Source: JASFHF01 sp050123375
Lineage (GTDB): Bacteria > Pseudomonadota > Gammaproteobacteria > UBA12402
NCBI GenBank assembly: GCA_050123375.1
Contig: JASFHF010000036.1
Coordinates: forward strand, 1 to 22,369
Length of the DNA stretch: 22,369 nucleotides
Direction: 5' to 3'
Of this stretch, positions 1 to 8,171 are shown piece by piece. Every line of letters begins with the position of its first letter. The stretch's first letter is position 1. Below the pieces are notes generated by a model that made no database searches, was not told the DNA's origin, and saw nothing but the letters and a program-made list of their open reading frames with translations. The position numbers and the translations under genes are program-made.

Positions 1-43
1 ATTTCTTTTGCTCTTCGCTGTAGCTCGTAAATAATTTTCTCAT
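1..43 (-). CDS. 5' end of an unidentified gene, cut by the window edge
   Basis: Only the first 14 codons are visible, reading MRKLFTSYSEEQKK, and then the window ends. The start is supported by a strong Shine-Dalgarno sequence, GGAGGAG on the minus strand (plus positions 51-57). There are two consecutive ATG codons. The second (41-43) has a 7-base spacing to the SD and is preferred over the first (44-46, spacing 4). The gene runs in the same direction as the 752-codon gene to its right, about 180 bp downstream of that gene's stop. Too little is visible to assign a function. Confidence 0.45.
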   Translation of the reverse strand, partial: MRKLFTSYSEEQKK

Positions 44-130
44 CATGATTCTCCTCCTGCTAAATTAAAAATCATGATTCTAAAAAAAATTTACAACTCT
101 GCAACATGGGAATATTTAGGGGCTTACCAC

Positions 131-181
131 TATCCAAAATAAAAATAAATACAATCCGGGAAAATTACTCGGGTATTTTTT
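131..181. repeat. 50-bp block, copy a (also at 3315-3365)
   Basis: This AT-rich block ends in a short GC-rich inverted repeat (CCGGG-AAAATTA-CTCGG) followed by GTATTTTTT. The same block with few differences recurs at 3315-3365. It lies between the 752-codon gene and the partial gene at the left edge. On the plus strand it resembles a weak intrinsic terminator. On the minus strand it supplies a TTGTAT hexamer that could be a -35 element. The rest of positions 44-222 shows nothing else recognisable. Confidence 0.5.
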
Positions 182-222
182 ACTTGGTTAGGGTTTATGC
201 GATATTTAAAGTTTTTTAAGAA

Positions 223-2481
223 TTAAAGCTTGTGGTTAAGCACAACCGATTGTGTTAAAGATCCCTGTAATGAAACCTTTTTTTCATAAACTTGTCTTCC
301 ATTGTAAGGCTTGAAAAACTTATAAGACATTAAAGCACCATTATCAATCTTTATTTCAATTGGTTGCTTATTATGAATTAAAGGAAGATTTATTGTCAAT
401 AAAAGCTCTATTCTCTTAGAAATAGAATATAAAGCCACACGAGTACCCAAACAACGCACCAAATATTTCCTATTAGGCGACAATGCTAGCAACTCTTCTT
501 TTCTGAATTCGCCCGTAGCACGCATACAAAACTTCTTCTTCTTAATATCAGATACATTTTTGTATTTATAAAATAACAATTCATTTGCTTTAACTATAAC
601 AAGATCATTACACATGCTTGATATAATAAGGTTTTTTACTTCTTTATCTATAGTTATTGTTTTCTGCCTCTCGCCTTTTTTGTTAAATTGCATTAATACT
701 AAATCTTCGTTGTTAAATAATACAATCATATATTCATTAGTTAAACGACCGCTCTTTTTAATTTTGCAACCATTAGATTTTGCAAATTTGTATAATTCTA
801 ATAATTGAATCATTTGGTATCTTTCATATTGCATGGCTTTGTCATAAAATAATTCCGGGCTGTCTCCTTGATCAAGGAATAATTTTAAAATTTTATTATG
901 CCCTTTTTTAAATATTGGATTTAATAATTTATCATTTATATTTATCAAATTTTCTTTACGCAATTTTTTTAAAGCTTCGAGGTCAAAGTAATTTATATTA
1001 TTTTGCTTCAAATTAATTAAACACTTGTTAACTATGTCTTCATGACTTTCCTTAACTGTAATTTGTTTTTTTAAGAAGATAGCTTCAGGCAAAGCGCCAT
1101 TTTTTTGGAATTTGTTTAAAAGCTCTTCTGCGTATTTTATTTCCAACTTCCGCATAACAGGTTTATCTTCTTGCTGTTTACAACTTTCATATATCTTTGC
1201 TCTCATAATCCATTTATCAACTATCGGCTTACCATTTTTATAAAAATCATATTCTTTGTGTAGCACGCCACAAAAATCTTGCCAATCTTTAAATAACGCT
1301 TCGTCAACGAATTTGCCAATTTTTCTATATTCGAACTTGCTCTGTAATAAAAAGAACTCTATTAGTTCTTTATGTTTTTTAACATCAATATTATATTTAG
1401 TAAGATAACCAAATTGATCATGAGAAACATTATCATCTCTCGCGATGTGAAACTGCAGATTTTGTTCCCATAAATTACTATAATTTTTCCCAGAACCCTT
1501 GACCTTAATTACCGCTACAAGGTCTTTTAGAACATTGCTTTTATAATCGAAGTTGAATACTCCCTTAGAACGGGGAAGATCATACACAAACAGCAATTTT
1601 CTCGCAATTGCTTTTTGAAGATCATTATCTCCTCTAACAATTATTATTTTTTGAGCAAGATTCAATATCAAATTGTATTCTTTTTTTGGCAAGAAAAAAA
1701 TTTTTACTATCAACGATTTTTTTGATTTTAATTCAGGTAATGCATGCTTTGCAACATATACTATTCTTTTATACTGTTCAAATAACGGAGAATTATCTAA
1801 TGATTGAACGATTTTAAGCAAATTTTCAGCACTATGTGTAAAAGCGGGTATAACTAGAACATCATTAAAAGGATTGTCTTTTTTTGAATACTTTCCAAAA
1901 ATTTGCGCTACTAATTCCGGATATAGCTTGTTAAGCTCTTTCAGCGCATTTAACCCTCTTTCAACTGAAGCTATTTTATTTGGCAATATAAATATTCCTT
2001 TTTCCTCTATATTAAATCCCAATCTCACCACATTAAAATGATTATGCCTTTTATAATTGGAAAGGTTAGCGCCATGCTCATGAATTTCTTGTACTGAAAT
2101 GTATCTTGTCTCTTTTTTAATAAACTGTTTTAAAAAGTTAATCGGAATAAAATCATTGCCGGGAGTTGAAATATATGCTACTGCTATTGTGTTTTTGAAA
2201 GCCTCTCTTAGCTTTTTGTTTTTTTTAAGATAAGCCTCCAGATTATTTTTTGACTCCTTGTGACTTTTATTCCAAAGAATAAAATGCAGGTTCTGCTTTA
2301 TATGTTCCTTTGCAGTTTTTTTTAACTTATCTTTAACATCTTTCTGAACGCAAATTATATTAATTATTTGATGATTTCGTTTTATCTGTGGAGATAACAT
2401 GTTGTAGAAACTAAAATGATGAAACATATCACCTATTCCATCATTGTAGACAACTGTTAATAATATTATAGTTTTTGACAT
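223..2481 (-). CDS. Large unrecognised protein (752 aa), possibly with a GT-B-like N-terminal half
   Basis: I do not recognise this gene with certainty. The start is ATG at 2481 behind a purine-rich but weak SD. Residues 1-30 form a beta strand followed by a glycine turn (VVYNDGIGDMFHHF, residues 10-23), as seen at the N-terminus of GT-B-fold glycosyltransferases. Residues 281-303 (IVRGDNDLQKAIARK then LLFVYDLP) resemble the C-terminal donor-site region of GT-B enzymes such as EarP, where VRGEDS-like motifs occur. Around residues 500-570 there are helix pairs loosely like degenerate ankyrin repeats. The last ~150 residues are beta-rich with WD40-like stretches (LLALSPNRKYLV, VALYSIS). It has no signal peptide or membrane helix and is very rich in Lys, Asn and Ile. 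A host-directed effector with a glycosyltransferase-like head and protein-binding tail is possible, but this is inference. It follows the ORF6N gene in an accessory region after atpC. Confidence 0.55.
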   Translation of the reverse strand: MSKTIILLTVVYNDGIGDMFHHFSFYNMLSPQIKRNHQIINIICVQKDVKDKLKKTAKEHIKQNLHFILWNKSHKESKNNLEAYLKKNKKLREAFKNTIAVAYISTPGNDFIPINFLKQFIKKETRYISVQEIHEHGANLSNYKRHNHFNVVRLGFNIEEKGIFILPNKIASVERGLNALKELNKLYPELVAQIFGKYSKKDNPFNDVLVIPAFTHSAENLLKIVQSLDNSPLFEQYKRIVYVAKHALPELKSKKSLIVKIFFLPKKEYNLILNLAQKIIIVRGDNDLQKAIARKLLFVYDLPRSKGVFNFDYKSNVLKDLVAVIKVKGSGKNYSNLWEQNLQFHIARDDNVSHDQFGYLTKYNIDVKKHKELIEFFLLQSKFEYRKIGKFVDEALFKDWQDFCGVLHKEYDFYKNGKPIVDKWIMRAKIYESCKQQEDKPVMRKLEIKYAEELLNKFQKNGALPEAIFLKKQITVKESHEDIVNKCLINLKQNNINYFDLEALKKLRKENLININDKLLNPIFKKGHNKILKLFLDQGDSPELFYDKAMQYERYQMIQLLELYKFAKSNGCKIKKSGRLTNEYMIVLFNNEDLVLMQFNKKGERQKTITIDKEVKNLIISSMCNDLVIVKANELLFYKYKNVSDIKKKKFCMRATGEFRKEELLALSPNRKYLVRCLGTRVALYSISKRIELLLTINLPLIHNKQPIEIKIDNGALMSYKFFKPYNGRQVYEKKVSLQGSLTQSVVLNHKL

Positions 2482-2683
2482 TTCTTTTTCTTCTTTAATC
2501 GTAAATATACTAATAATGCTATGTACTAATTATAGGCAATATTTTTTATATCTGCCAAATGATTTTAACCGATGAATAGCTTAAGAATTTACCGGAAAAA
2601 TCAAAAACTTACTAATCTTTACTGGCTAGATTATAGATAAATCCTTAACTCTCTGAATTAATAGAATAATATGCCCTCAGGGT

Positions 2684-2710
2684 AATTGTGAAACAGACTG
2701 TTTCGCAATT
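2684..2710. terminator. Perfect-type hairpin abutting the ORF6N stop codon
   Basis: Two 13-base arms (AATTGTGAAACAG and CTGTTTCGCAATT) flank a single base, with one G-T wobble. The hairpin begins directly after the TGA stop of the ORF6N gene. No U-tract follows on either strand, so it is at best a weak or factor-assisted terminator or an mRNA 3'-end stabiliser. The remainder of 2482-2683, upstream of the 752-codon gene, is AT-rich without a clear promoter. Confidence 0.4.
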
Positions 2711-3277
2711 TCAATCTTTCACGCGTGTTACTTTTCTACTAATTTCTAAAAATGGTAATTTTATTTTGAAATTAATTTCGTGGCTACTAACTAGTAATTT
2801 ATTATTTAACAAAGCAGCCGCAATTTCTGTACTATTTTCAAAAACCTTCACCTTGTCTTCAGTAGTTTTTGCTCGTGCAAACCGATACACATCTTGAGTA
2901 AGTTCTTTAAGCTGCGCAAAAGTATTAATAATAGCGATGGTTGTATTAATTGCTCGAGTGCTTTTTAGAATCGTGGCAAGCATATACAAGCCGCGCTCAG
3001 TAAAGGCTGCGGGCTTATATGTTCTACCGCCATGACTTGAGGTCACAAATTGTGACCTCAAGTTTTGCCATTCAATATCAGTTAATTCTATGATATAGCC
3101 TACCGGAAATTTTGCAGAATTTCTTTTCACTGCTTGGTTAATTTTCTTAGTCTCAACACCATAAAGCTCTGCCACATCGCTATCCAAAATAACTTTTTGG
3201 TCTCTTATTTCTATAATCCTGGATTTCACCTGATCATAGGTAATCGGCTGTATTAAACTTTTTGTTTTTTTATCCAT
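2711..3277 (-). CDS. ORF6N-domain DNA-binding protein (188 aa)
   Basis: The N-terminal ~105 residues match the ORF6N domain, a KilA-N-related DNA-binding module common in phages and mobile islands. Visible hallmarks are IRDQKVILDSDVAELYGVETKKINQ (cited in parts: residues 24-36 IRDQKVILDSDVA, then ELYGVETKKINQ), PVGYIIELTDIEW, NLRSQFVTSSHGG and AFTERGLYMLATIL. The C-terminal half is helical and probably mediates oligomerisation. The ATG at 3277 has an SD (AAGGAG) 7 bases upstream. The gene sits just downstream of atpC, where glm or other core genes often follow, so it is likely acquired DNA. It is unknown whether it regulates anything nearby. A 29-bp near-perfect palindrome lies inside it at 3035-3063. 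Confidence 0.85.
   Translation of the reverse strand: MDKKTKSLIQPITYDQVKSRIIEIRDQKVILDSDVAELYGVETKKINQAVKRNSAKFPVGYIIELTDIEWQNLRSQFVTSSHGGRTYKPAAFTERGLYMLATILKSTRAINTTIAIINTFAQLKELTQDVYRFARAKTTEDKVKVFENSTEIAAALLNNKLLVSSHEINFKIKLPFLEISRKVTRVKD
3035..3063. repeat. 29-bp perfect inverted repeat inside the ORF6N gene
   Basis: The arms ACTTGAGGTCACAA and TTGTGACCTCAAGT are exact reverse complements around one central A. The sequence encodes LRSQFVTSS, the most conserved stretch of the ORF6N domain. It could be a DNA-binding site within the gene (autoregulation) or simply a by-product of the encoded residues. Confidence 0.85.
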
Positions 3278-3310
3278 GTACGCGCTCCTTTATTAATTAT
3301 TGCATGTACA

Positions 3311-3338
3311 AATATATCTTAAATAAAAAGAAATACAA
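3311..3338 (-). promoter_or_regulatory. Candidate promoter of the ORF6N gene
   Basis: On the minus strand a TTGTAT hexamer (plus 3333-3338) and TATATT (plus 3311-3316) are separated by 16 bases. The predicted start of transcription is about 27 bases before the ATG at 3277, which leaves room for the AAGGAG SD. Confidence 0.4.
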
Positions 3339-3365
3339 TCCCGTAAAAATTACCCGGGTATTTTT
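3315..3365. repeat. 50-bp block, copy b (also at 131-181)
   Basis: This block matches 131-181: an AT-rich segment with AAATACAATCC, then an inverted repeat (CCCG-TAAAAATTAC-CGGG type) and GTATTTTT. It lies between atpC and the ORF6N gene and overlaps the latter's candidate promoter. It may also act as a terminator for the atp operon. Confidence 0.5.
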
Positions 3366-3402
3366 CCGCAAAACAATTTATGGAATTAAAAAAGATCAAT
3401 CT

Positions 3403-3828
3403 TTACTGTTTCTTTCCCCAGCGATCTGCGATGCGAATTTGTGCGAGAGCCTTGTTGAGTTCGATGAGTGCTACAGTATAATCATCAAGTTTTTTCGATG
3501 CTAAAATTTGTTCGGCTTTTTTCTTGGCTTCCTCGGCACGTTCACGATCAATATTATCCGCACGAATTACTGTGTCTGCTAAAATAGTTACAACATCAGG
3601 TTGCACTTCAAGAAAACCTCCGGAAATATAAAAGTACTCTTCCTTGCCATTAACATCCGTAAATCTAATTTGACCTGGTTTTATCGTAGTTAGCAATTGC
3701 ATATGACCTGGCATAATACCTAATTCACCATCTTCACCACTAACAACGATCATGGTAACTTTGCCAGAAAAAATCGATTCTTCTGCGCTAACAATGTCGA
3801 ATTGTACTGTTTTGGTTTCTTCTGCCAT
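3403..3828 (-). CDS. atpC: ATP synthase F1 subunit epsilon
   Basis: The 141-residue protein has the epsilon architecture: an N-terminal beta-sandwich (VQFDIVSAEESIFSGKV, then GELGIMPGHMQLLTTIKPG) and a C-terminal helical hairpin (residues ~90-135). Epsilon is part of the central stalk with gamma. It couples rotor and c-ring, and its C-terminal helices can inhibit ATP hydrolysis. It is the last gene of the atp operon. The start is ATG at 3828, with an SD GGAG (plus 3836-3839) 6 bases upstream. That SD lies at the edge of a family 1 repeat. Length and order are normal for gammaproteobacteria. Confidence 0.97.
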   Translation of the reverse strand: MAEETKTVQFDIVSAEESIFSGKVTMIVVSGEDGELGIMPGHMQLLTTIKPGQIRFTDVNGKEEYFYISGGFLEVQPDVVTILADTVIRADNIDRERAEEAKKKAEQILASKKLDDYTVALIELNKALAQIRIADRWGKKQ

Positions 3829-3843
3829 AAATCTACTCCGATC

Positions 3844-3943
3844 GGGGTCAGAGCTTGAATTTTAAACTTTGGTTTAAAGCTTAAAACTTGAATTTGCTAC
3901 TTCTATACGCTAAATCCAAGTGTAAAATTCAAGCTCTGACCCC
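3844..3943. repeat. Family 1 palindromic element, copy 1 (atpD-atpC gap)
   Basis: This is a 100-bp element bounded by GGGGTCA and TGACCCC. Its arms extend inward as GAGCTTGAATTTTA against TAAAATTCAAGCTC. An outer ATCGGGG (3841-3847) also pairs with CCCCGAT (3955-3961). No ORF lies inside. Homologous copies occur at 5394, 6514 and 9343. Confidence 0.92.
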
Positions 3944-3971
3944 ATTTTTACTTTCCCCGATATCTAAATAA

Positions 3972-5354
3972 TTATAAGGTCTTCGCTTTCGCTACGACCT
4001 CTTCAATCGTCCCAACCATATAAAATGCTTGTTCTGGTAAATCATCATGCTTACCATCTAAAATTTCTTTAAAGCCTTTTATTGTTTCTTTAAGCGGAAC
4101 ATATTTTCCAGCGGAACCGGTAAATACTTCCGCCACGAAAAACGGCTGCGATAAAAACTTTTGAATTTTCCGTGCGCGAGTAACAATTAATTTGTCTTCT
4201 TCGGATAATTCATCCATACCAAGAATTGCAATGATGTCTTGTAATTCTTTGTAATGCTGCAAAGTGCTTTGTACTCGACGTGCAACATCATAATGTTCTT
4301 CACCAATTACTAATGGATCCAACTGTCGACTAGTTGAATCTAACGGATCAACTGCGGGATAAATTCCAAGCTCTGTAATTTGCCTGGATAAAACTACTGT
4401 TGCATCCAAATGCGCAAAAGTTGTAGCAGGAGATGGATCGGTCAAGTCATCTGCTGGAACATAAACTGCCTGCACCGAAGTAATAGATCCAGTTTTAGTA
4501 GAAGTAATGCGTTCTTGTAAAGTTCCCATTTCTTCTGCCAAAGTAGGCTGATAACCCACCGCAGAAGGCATACGCCCTAATAATGCTGAAACTTCAGTAC
4601 CTGCTAAGGTATAACGATAAATATTATCAATAAATAATAAAACGTCTTTACCTTCGTCACGAAAATCTTCTGCAATAGTTAAACCAGTTAACGCTACACG
4701 AAAACGATTTCCAGGAGGCTCGTTCATTTGTCCATAAACTAATGATACTTTATCCAAAACATTTGATTCTTTCATTTCATAATAGAAATCGTTACCTTCC
4801 CGAGTACGTTCTCCAACACCAGTAAAAACTGAAAAACCAGCATGCTCGATCGCGATATTACGAATTAATTCCATCATGTTAACAGTTTTACCAACACCAG
4901 CTCCGCCAAACAAACCAATTTTGCCGCCTTTGGCAAACGGCACAATCAAATCAATAACTTTAATGCCGGTTTCTAATAATTCTTGTGCCGGCGCTTGATC
5001 CGCAAAAGCGGGAGCAGCACGATGAATTGGTAATTTTTTTTCAGCACCAATGTCACCAACTTCATCTACTGGTTCACCTAAAACATTCATAATTCGTCCC
5101 AAAGTCTTTTTGCCGACCGGTACTGAAATTGACGCACCAGTATCTTCTACCTTCATACCGCGACGAAAACCATCAGTGGTACCCATTGCTAAAGTTCTAA
5201 CAACACCATCACCGATTTGTTGTTCTACTTCCAAAATAGTTCCTAACTCAGTAACTATAAGTGCATTATAAATTTTTGGTATCGCTTCGCGTGGAAATTC
5301 CACATCAACTACTGCACCAATTACTTCAATGATTTTACCTACATTTTGTTTCAT
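3972..5354 (-). CDS. atpD: ATP synthase F1 subunit beta (catalytic)
   Basis: This is the catalytic F1 subunit: it makes ATP at the alpha-beta interface, driven by rotation of gamma. The 460-residue length is typical. Visible motifs are the Walker A loop GGAGVGKT (150-157), GERTREGNDFY with the catalytic Glu182, and Walker B LLFIDN with Asp243. The DELSEED-like lever segment reads ELSEEDK (near residue 395). The start ATG at 5354 has an AGGA SD 7-8 bases upstream. A family 1 repeat lies on each side, in the gaps to atpG and to atpC. Confidence 0.98.
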   Translation of the reverse strand: MKQNVGKIIEVIGAVVDVEFPREAIPKIYNALIVTELGTILEVEQQIGDGVVRTLAMGTTDGFRRGMKVEDTGASISVPVGKKTLGRIMNVLGEPVDEVGDIGAEKKLPIHRAAPAFADQAPAQELLETGIKVIDLIVPFAKGGKIGLFGGAGVGKTVNMMELIRNIAIEHAGFSVFTGVGERTREGNDFYYEMKESNVLDKVSLVYGQMNEPPGNRFRVALTGLTIAEDFRDEGKDVLLFIDNIYRYTLAGTEVSALLGRMPSAVGYQPTLAEEMGTLQERITSTKTGSITSVQAVYVPADDLTDPSPATTFAHLDATVVLSRQITELGIYPAVDPLDSTSRQLDPLVIGEEHYDVARRVQSTLQHYKELQDIIAILGMDELSEEDKLIVTRARKIQKFLSQPFFVAEVFTGSAGKYVPLKETIKGFKEILDGKHDDLPEQAFYMVGTIEEVVAKAKTL

Positions 5355-5393
5355 ATGTCATTCCTGTATATTAGTTAAGACTTACTCCGTAGC

Positions 5394-5493
5394 GGGGTCA
5401 GGTCTTGAATTTTACACTATAGTTTAAAACTCAAGTCTTGACTCTGCTACTTCTGTCCACTAAACCAAAGCCTAAAATTCAAGACCTGACCCC
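5394..5493. repeat. Family 1 palindromic element, copy 2 (atpG-atpD gap)
   Basis: This 100-bp element has ends GGGGTCA/TGACCCC and inner arms GGTCTTGAATTTTA against TAAAATTCAAGACC. The left flank reads CCGTAGC, which contains the GTAG tetranucleotide found next to REP palindromes. A CCCCGATAT box follows the right end after ~11 bases, as in the other copies. Confidence 0.92.
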
Positions 5494-5515
5494 ATTATTA
5501 CGTACCCCGATATAT

Positions 5516-6376
5516 CTATTTTATAGCCCCTGCGCCGCTCACAATTTCTGTGATTTCTTGCGTAATAGCCGCCTGTCTTGATTTGTTATATTTTAATTGC
5601 AACTCATCAATAAGCTTGCCAGCATTATCAGTTGCATTCATCATCGCTAACATTCGTGCCGATTGTTCACACGCCAAATTATCAACTACACCTTGATATA
5701 CTTGTATTTCAATATTTCTATTTAATAATTGATCCATCAATAATTTTGCATCAGGTTCATAAATATAATCCCAATAACGAGTTTTTTCTTGTTGCTGCGG
5801 CACAAGCGGTAATAATTTTAAATTAACCGGCCGCTGCACCATCGTACTAATAAATTTATTATGACTTAAATATAATTCATCAATACGACCTTCACTATAC
5901 GCATCTAACATAACTTTAACAATACCAATCAAATCTTTAACATTTGCTTGTTCTTCTAAACATTTTGCTTTTGCAACAATATTGACATCAATACGGCGAA
6001 AAAAACTATCAGCTTTGTTACCAATTACACATAAATCTTGTTCAACATTTTTTTTCGACCATTCCTGCAAATGCAATAATGTAGTTTTTAAAACATTAAG
6101 ATTTAATGCGCCGCATAAACCACGGTCAGTAGTAATAACGATGTAACCAACTCTTTTTACTTCTCGCTCCTGCATATATGGATGTCGGTATTCTGGATGC
6201 GCCGTAGCCAAATGATGCACAACTTCTAAAATTTTATCAGCATAGGGACGTGAAGCTTTCATGCGTTCCTGCGCTTTACGCATTTTACTTGCGGAAACCA
6301 TCTGCATCGCGCTCGTTATCTTTTGGATGCTTTTAACGCTTGCAATTTTTGATTTTATGCCTAAAGCTTTTGTCAT
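5516..6376 (-). CDS. atpG: ATP synthase F1 subunit gamma
   Basis: Gamma is the rotor shaft inside the alpha3-beta3 ring. The N-terminal coiled-coil helix (KSKIASVKSIQKITSAMQMV), the central Rossmann-like region (GYIVITTDRGLCGALN) and the C-terminal helix (ARMLAMMNATDNAGKLID) are all present. I chose the ATG at 6376, giving MTKALGIKSKIA, which matches the family N-terminus and gives 286 residues. A TTG 21 bases upstream would add seven residues not seen in the family. An SD AGGA (plus 6389-6392) lies 12 bases before this ATG. Confidence 0.96.
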   Translation of the reverse strand: MTKALGIKSKIASVKSIQKITSAMQMVSASKMRKAQERMKASRPYADKILEVVHHLATAHPEYRHPYMQEREVKRVGYIVITTDRGLCGALNLNVLKTTLLHLQEWSKKNVEQDLCVIGNKADSFFRRIDVNIVAKAKCLEEQANVKDLIGIVKVMLDAYSEGRIDELYLSHNKFISTMVQRPVNLKLLPLVPQQQEKTRYWDYIYEPDAKLLMDQLLNRNIEIQVYQGVVDNLACEQSARMLAMMNATDNAGKLIDELQLKYNKSRQAAITQEITEIVSGAGAIK

Positions 6377-6444
6377 ATTTTTTTCACATCCTTCCAATCC
6401 AAAGTTTTTTAATCATTCCCTCAGTTCTTATAAAACTTCTTTGG

Positions 6445-6503
6445 GGGACGGAGCTTCACTCATTACATAGCTTCGCACATGTAATGAGTGAAGCTCACGT
6501 CCC
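6445..6503. repeat. Family 2 hairpin, copy A (atpA-atpG gap)
   Basis: Arms GGGACGGAGCTTCACTCATT and AATGAGTGAAGCTCACGTCCC-type (right arm up to 6503) enclose a short loop. This copy has a different loop from the other four and pairs almost end to end. It lies immediately beside family 1 copy 3. The ~50 bases before it (6396-6444) resemble those before copy E (17746-17792). Confidence 0.85.
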
Positions 6504-6513
6504 GTCATTTAGC

Positions 6514-6614
6514 GGGGTCAAGGCTTGAATTTTAAACTTTAAATTAAAACCTCTAAAACCTAACTCTCCACTTATATCAATTAAACCAAAGTTTAAAATT
6601 CAAGCCTTGACCCC
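6514..6614. repeat. Family 1 palindromic element, copy 3 (atpA-atpG gap)
   Basis: This 101-bp element has ends GGGGTCA/TGACCCC and inner arms AGGCTTGAATTTTAAAC against GTTTAAAATTCAAGCCT, the longest uninterrupted arms of the four copies. The CCCCGATAT box follows on the right. It lies 10 bases from family 2 copy A, so this gap holds two different elements. Confidence 0.92.
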
Positions 6615-6637
6615 ATTATTACTTACCCCGATATTTA

Positions 6638-8170
6638 TTATTTCTTATAATCTTCAATTACCTGTTTCATTTTTGCTTCGATATCGTCATTGTAATCACC
6701 AGTTTTATTTATTTCCTCAAACAAATCTTTAGCTTTATTGCGCAAATAATCATGCAATCCATGCTCAAAATCAAGCACCTTTTCCAACGGAATATCATCC
6801 AAATAACCTTTGTCAACTACGTATAATGAAAAAGCCATTTCCGCAATAGTTAAAGGCTCATATTGTTTTTGTTTCATTATCTCTACAACACGTTCACCAC
6901 GTGCTAATTGTTGCTTGGTTGCCTCATCAAGATCTGAAGCAAACTTAGCAAATGCTTCTAATTCACGATATTGCGCAAGTGATAATCGTATACCGCCAGA
7001 AAGTTTTTTAATAATTTTAGTTTGTGCAGCACCGCCAACTCGTGATACGGAAATTCCTGGGTTAATCGCAGGACGCACACCGGCATTAAATAAATCTGTT
7101 TCTAAAAATATTTGACCATCAGTAATAGAAATAACGTTAGTTGGAATAAAAGCAGAAATATCACCAGCTTGAGTTTCGATTATTGGTAACGCCGTAAGTG
7201 ATCCAGTTTTACCTTTAATTTCTCCCTTAGTCACTTCTTCAACATAATGAGCATTTACACATGCAGCACGTTCAAGCAATCTTGAATGCAAGTAAAAAAC
7301 ATCTCCTGGATATGCTTCACGGCCAGGCGGACGATGTAACAATAAAGAAATTTGGCGGTATGCCCATGCTTGTTTGGTTAAATCATCATAAATAATTAAC
7401 GCATCTTCTCCTCGATCACGGAAATATTCACCCATCGCACATCCTGCATACGCAGCAATATACTGCATTGAAGCTGGTAACGCCGCAGATGCATCAATAA
7501 TAATTGTGTGTTTAAGCGCACCATATTCTTCTAATTTTCTTGCAACGATCGCGATCGTCGAAGCTTTTTGACCAATCGCCACATAAATACATTTAATGCC
7601 GCTGTCTTTTTGGTTGATAATGGTATCAATTGCAACTGCGGTTTTACCAGTTTGGCGGTCACCAATAATTAATTCACGTTGCCCACGCCCAATCGGCACC
7701 ATCGCATCAATTGGTTTTAAACCTGTTTGTACTGGTTTACTCACGGACTGACGATGAATAACACCTGGCGCAATTTTCTCAATTGGTGAAGTTAGTTTAG
7801 TTTCGATTGGGCCTTTTTCATCAACTGGATTTCCTAAAGCATCAACCACACGACCCAAAAGTGCTTCACCAACCGGCACTTCAAGAATTTTGCCGGTACA
7901 TTTTACCGTCTGTCCTTCAACTAGTTGCTGATAATCTCCTAAAACAATTGCGCCGACAGTATCACGTTCCAGGTTAAGCGCCACACCGTAAATTTTGCCG
8001 GGAAATTCAACCATTTCTCCCTGCATTACATCGTCTAAACCATAAATTCTTACGATACCATCTTCAACACTAACAATAGTGCCTTCGGACCTCGCTTGGG
8101 CAACTGCAGCAAAACCCTCGATACGTTTTTTAATAATTTCACTAATTTCGGAAGCAGATAGTTGTGCCAT
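6638..8170 (-). CDS. atpA: ATP synthase F1 subunit alpha
   Basis: Alpha forms the F1 hexamer with beta and carries the non-catalytic nucleotide sites. At 510 residues it is close to the E. coli length of 513. Motifs: Walker A GDRQTGKT (170-177), VAIGQKASTIA, ALIIYDDLTK (Walker B) and the arginine-finger region PGISVSRVGG with Arg377. The ATG at 8170 is one base from the atpH stop codon, so translational coupling is likely. This is the only gap among atpE to atpC without a repeat element. Confidence 0.98.
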   Translation of the reverse strand: MAQLSASEISEIIKKRIEGFAAVAQARSEGTIVSVEDGIVRIYGLDDVMQGEMVEFPGKIYGVALNLERDTVGAIVLGDYQQLVEGQTVKCTGKILEVPVGEALLGRVVDALGNPVDEKGPIETKLTSPIEKIAPGVIHRQSVSKPVQTGLKPIDAMVPIGRGQRELIIGDRQTGKTAVAIDTIINQKDSGIKCIYVAIGQKASTIAIVARKLEEYGALKHTIIIDASAALPASMQYIAAYAGCAMGEYFRDRGEDALIIYDDLTKQAWAYRQISLLLHRPPGREAYPGDVFYLHSRLLERAACVNAHYVEEVTKGEIKGKTGSLTALPIIETQAGDISAFIPTNVISITDGQIFLETDLFNAGVRPAINPGISVSRVGGAAQTKIIKKLSGGIRLSLAQYRELEAFAKFASDLDEATKQQLARGERVVEIMKQKQYEPLTIAEMAFSLYVVDKGYLDDIPLEKVLDFEHGLHDYLRNKAKDLFEEINKTGDYNDDIEAKMKQVIEDYKK

Positions 8171-8171
8171 A

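Noticed and set aside
6377..6397. Upstream TTG start for atpG
   Set aside because: It adds seven residues not found in the family; the ATG at 6376 gives the standard N-terminus.
6810..7115. Plus-strand ORF opposite atpA, and similar plus-strand ORFs opposite atpD, atpG, parC and others
   Set aside because: These are antisense shadows of strongly conserved genes, without SDs or recognisable protein features.
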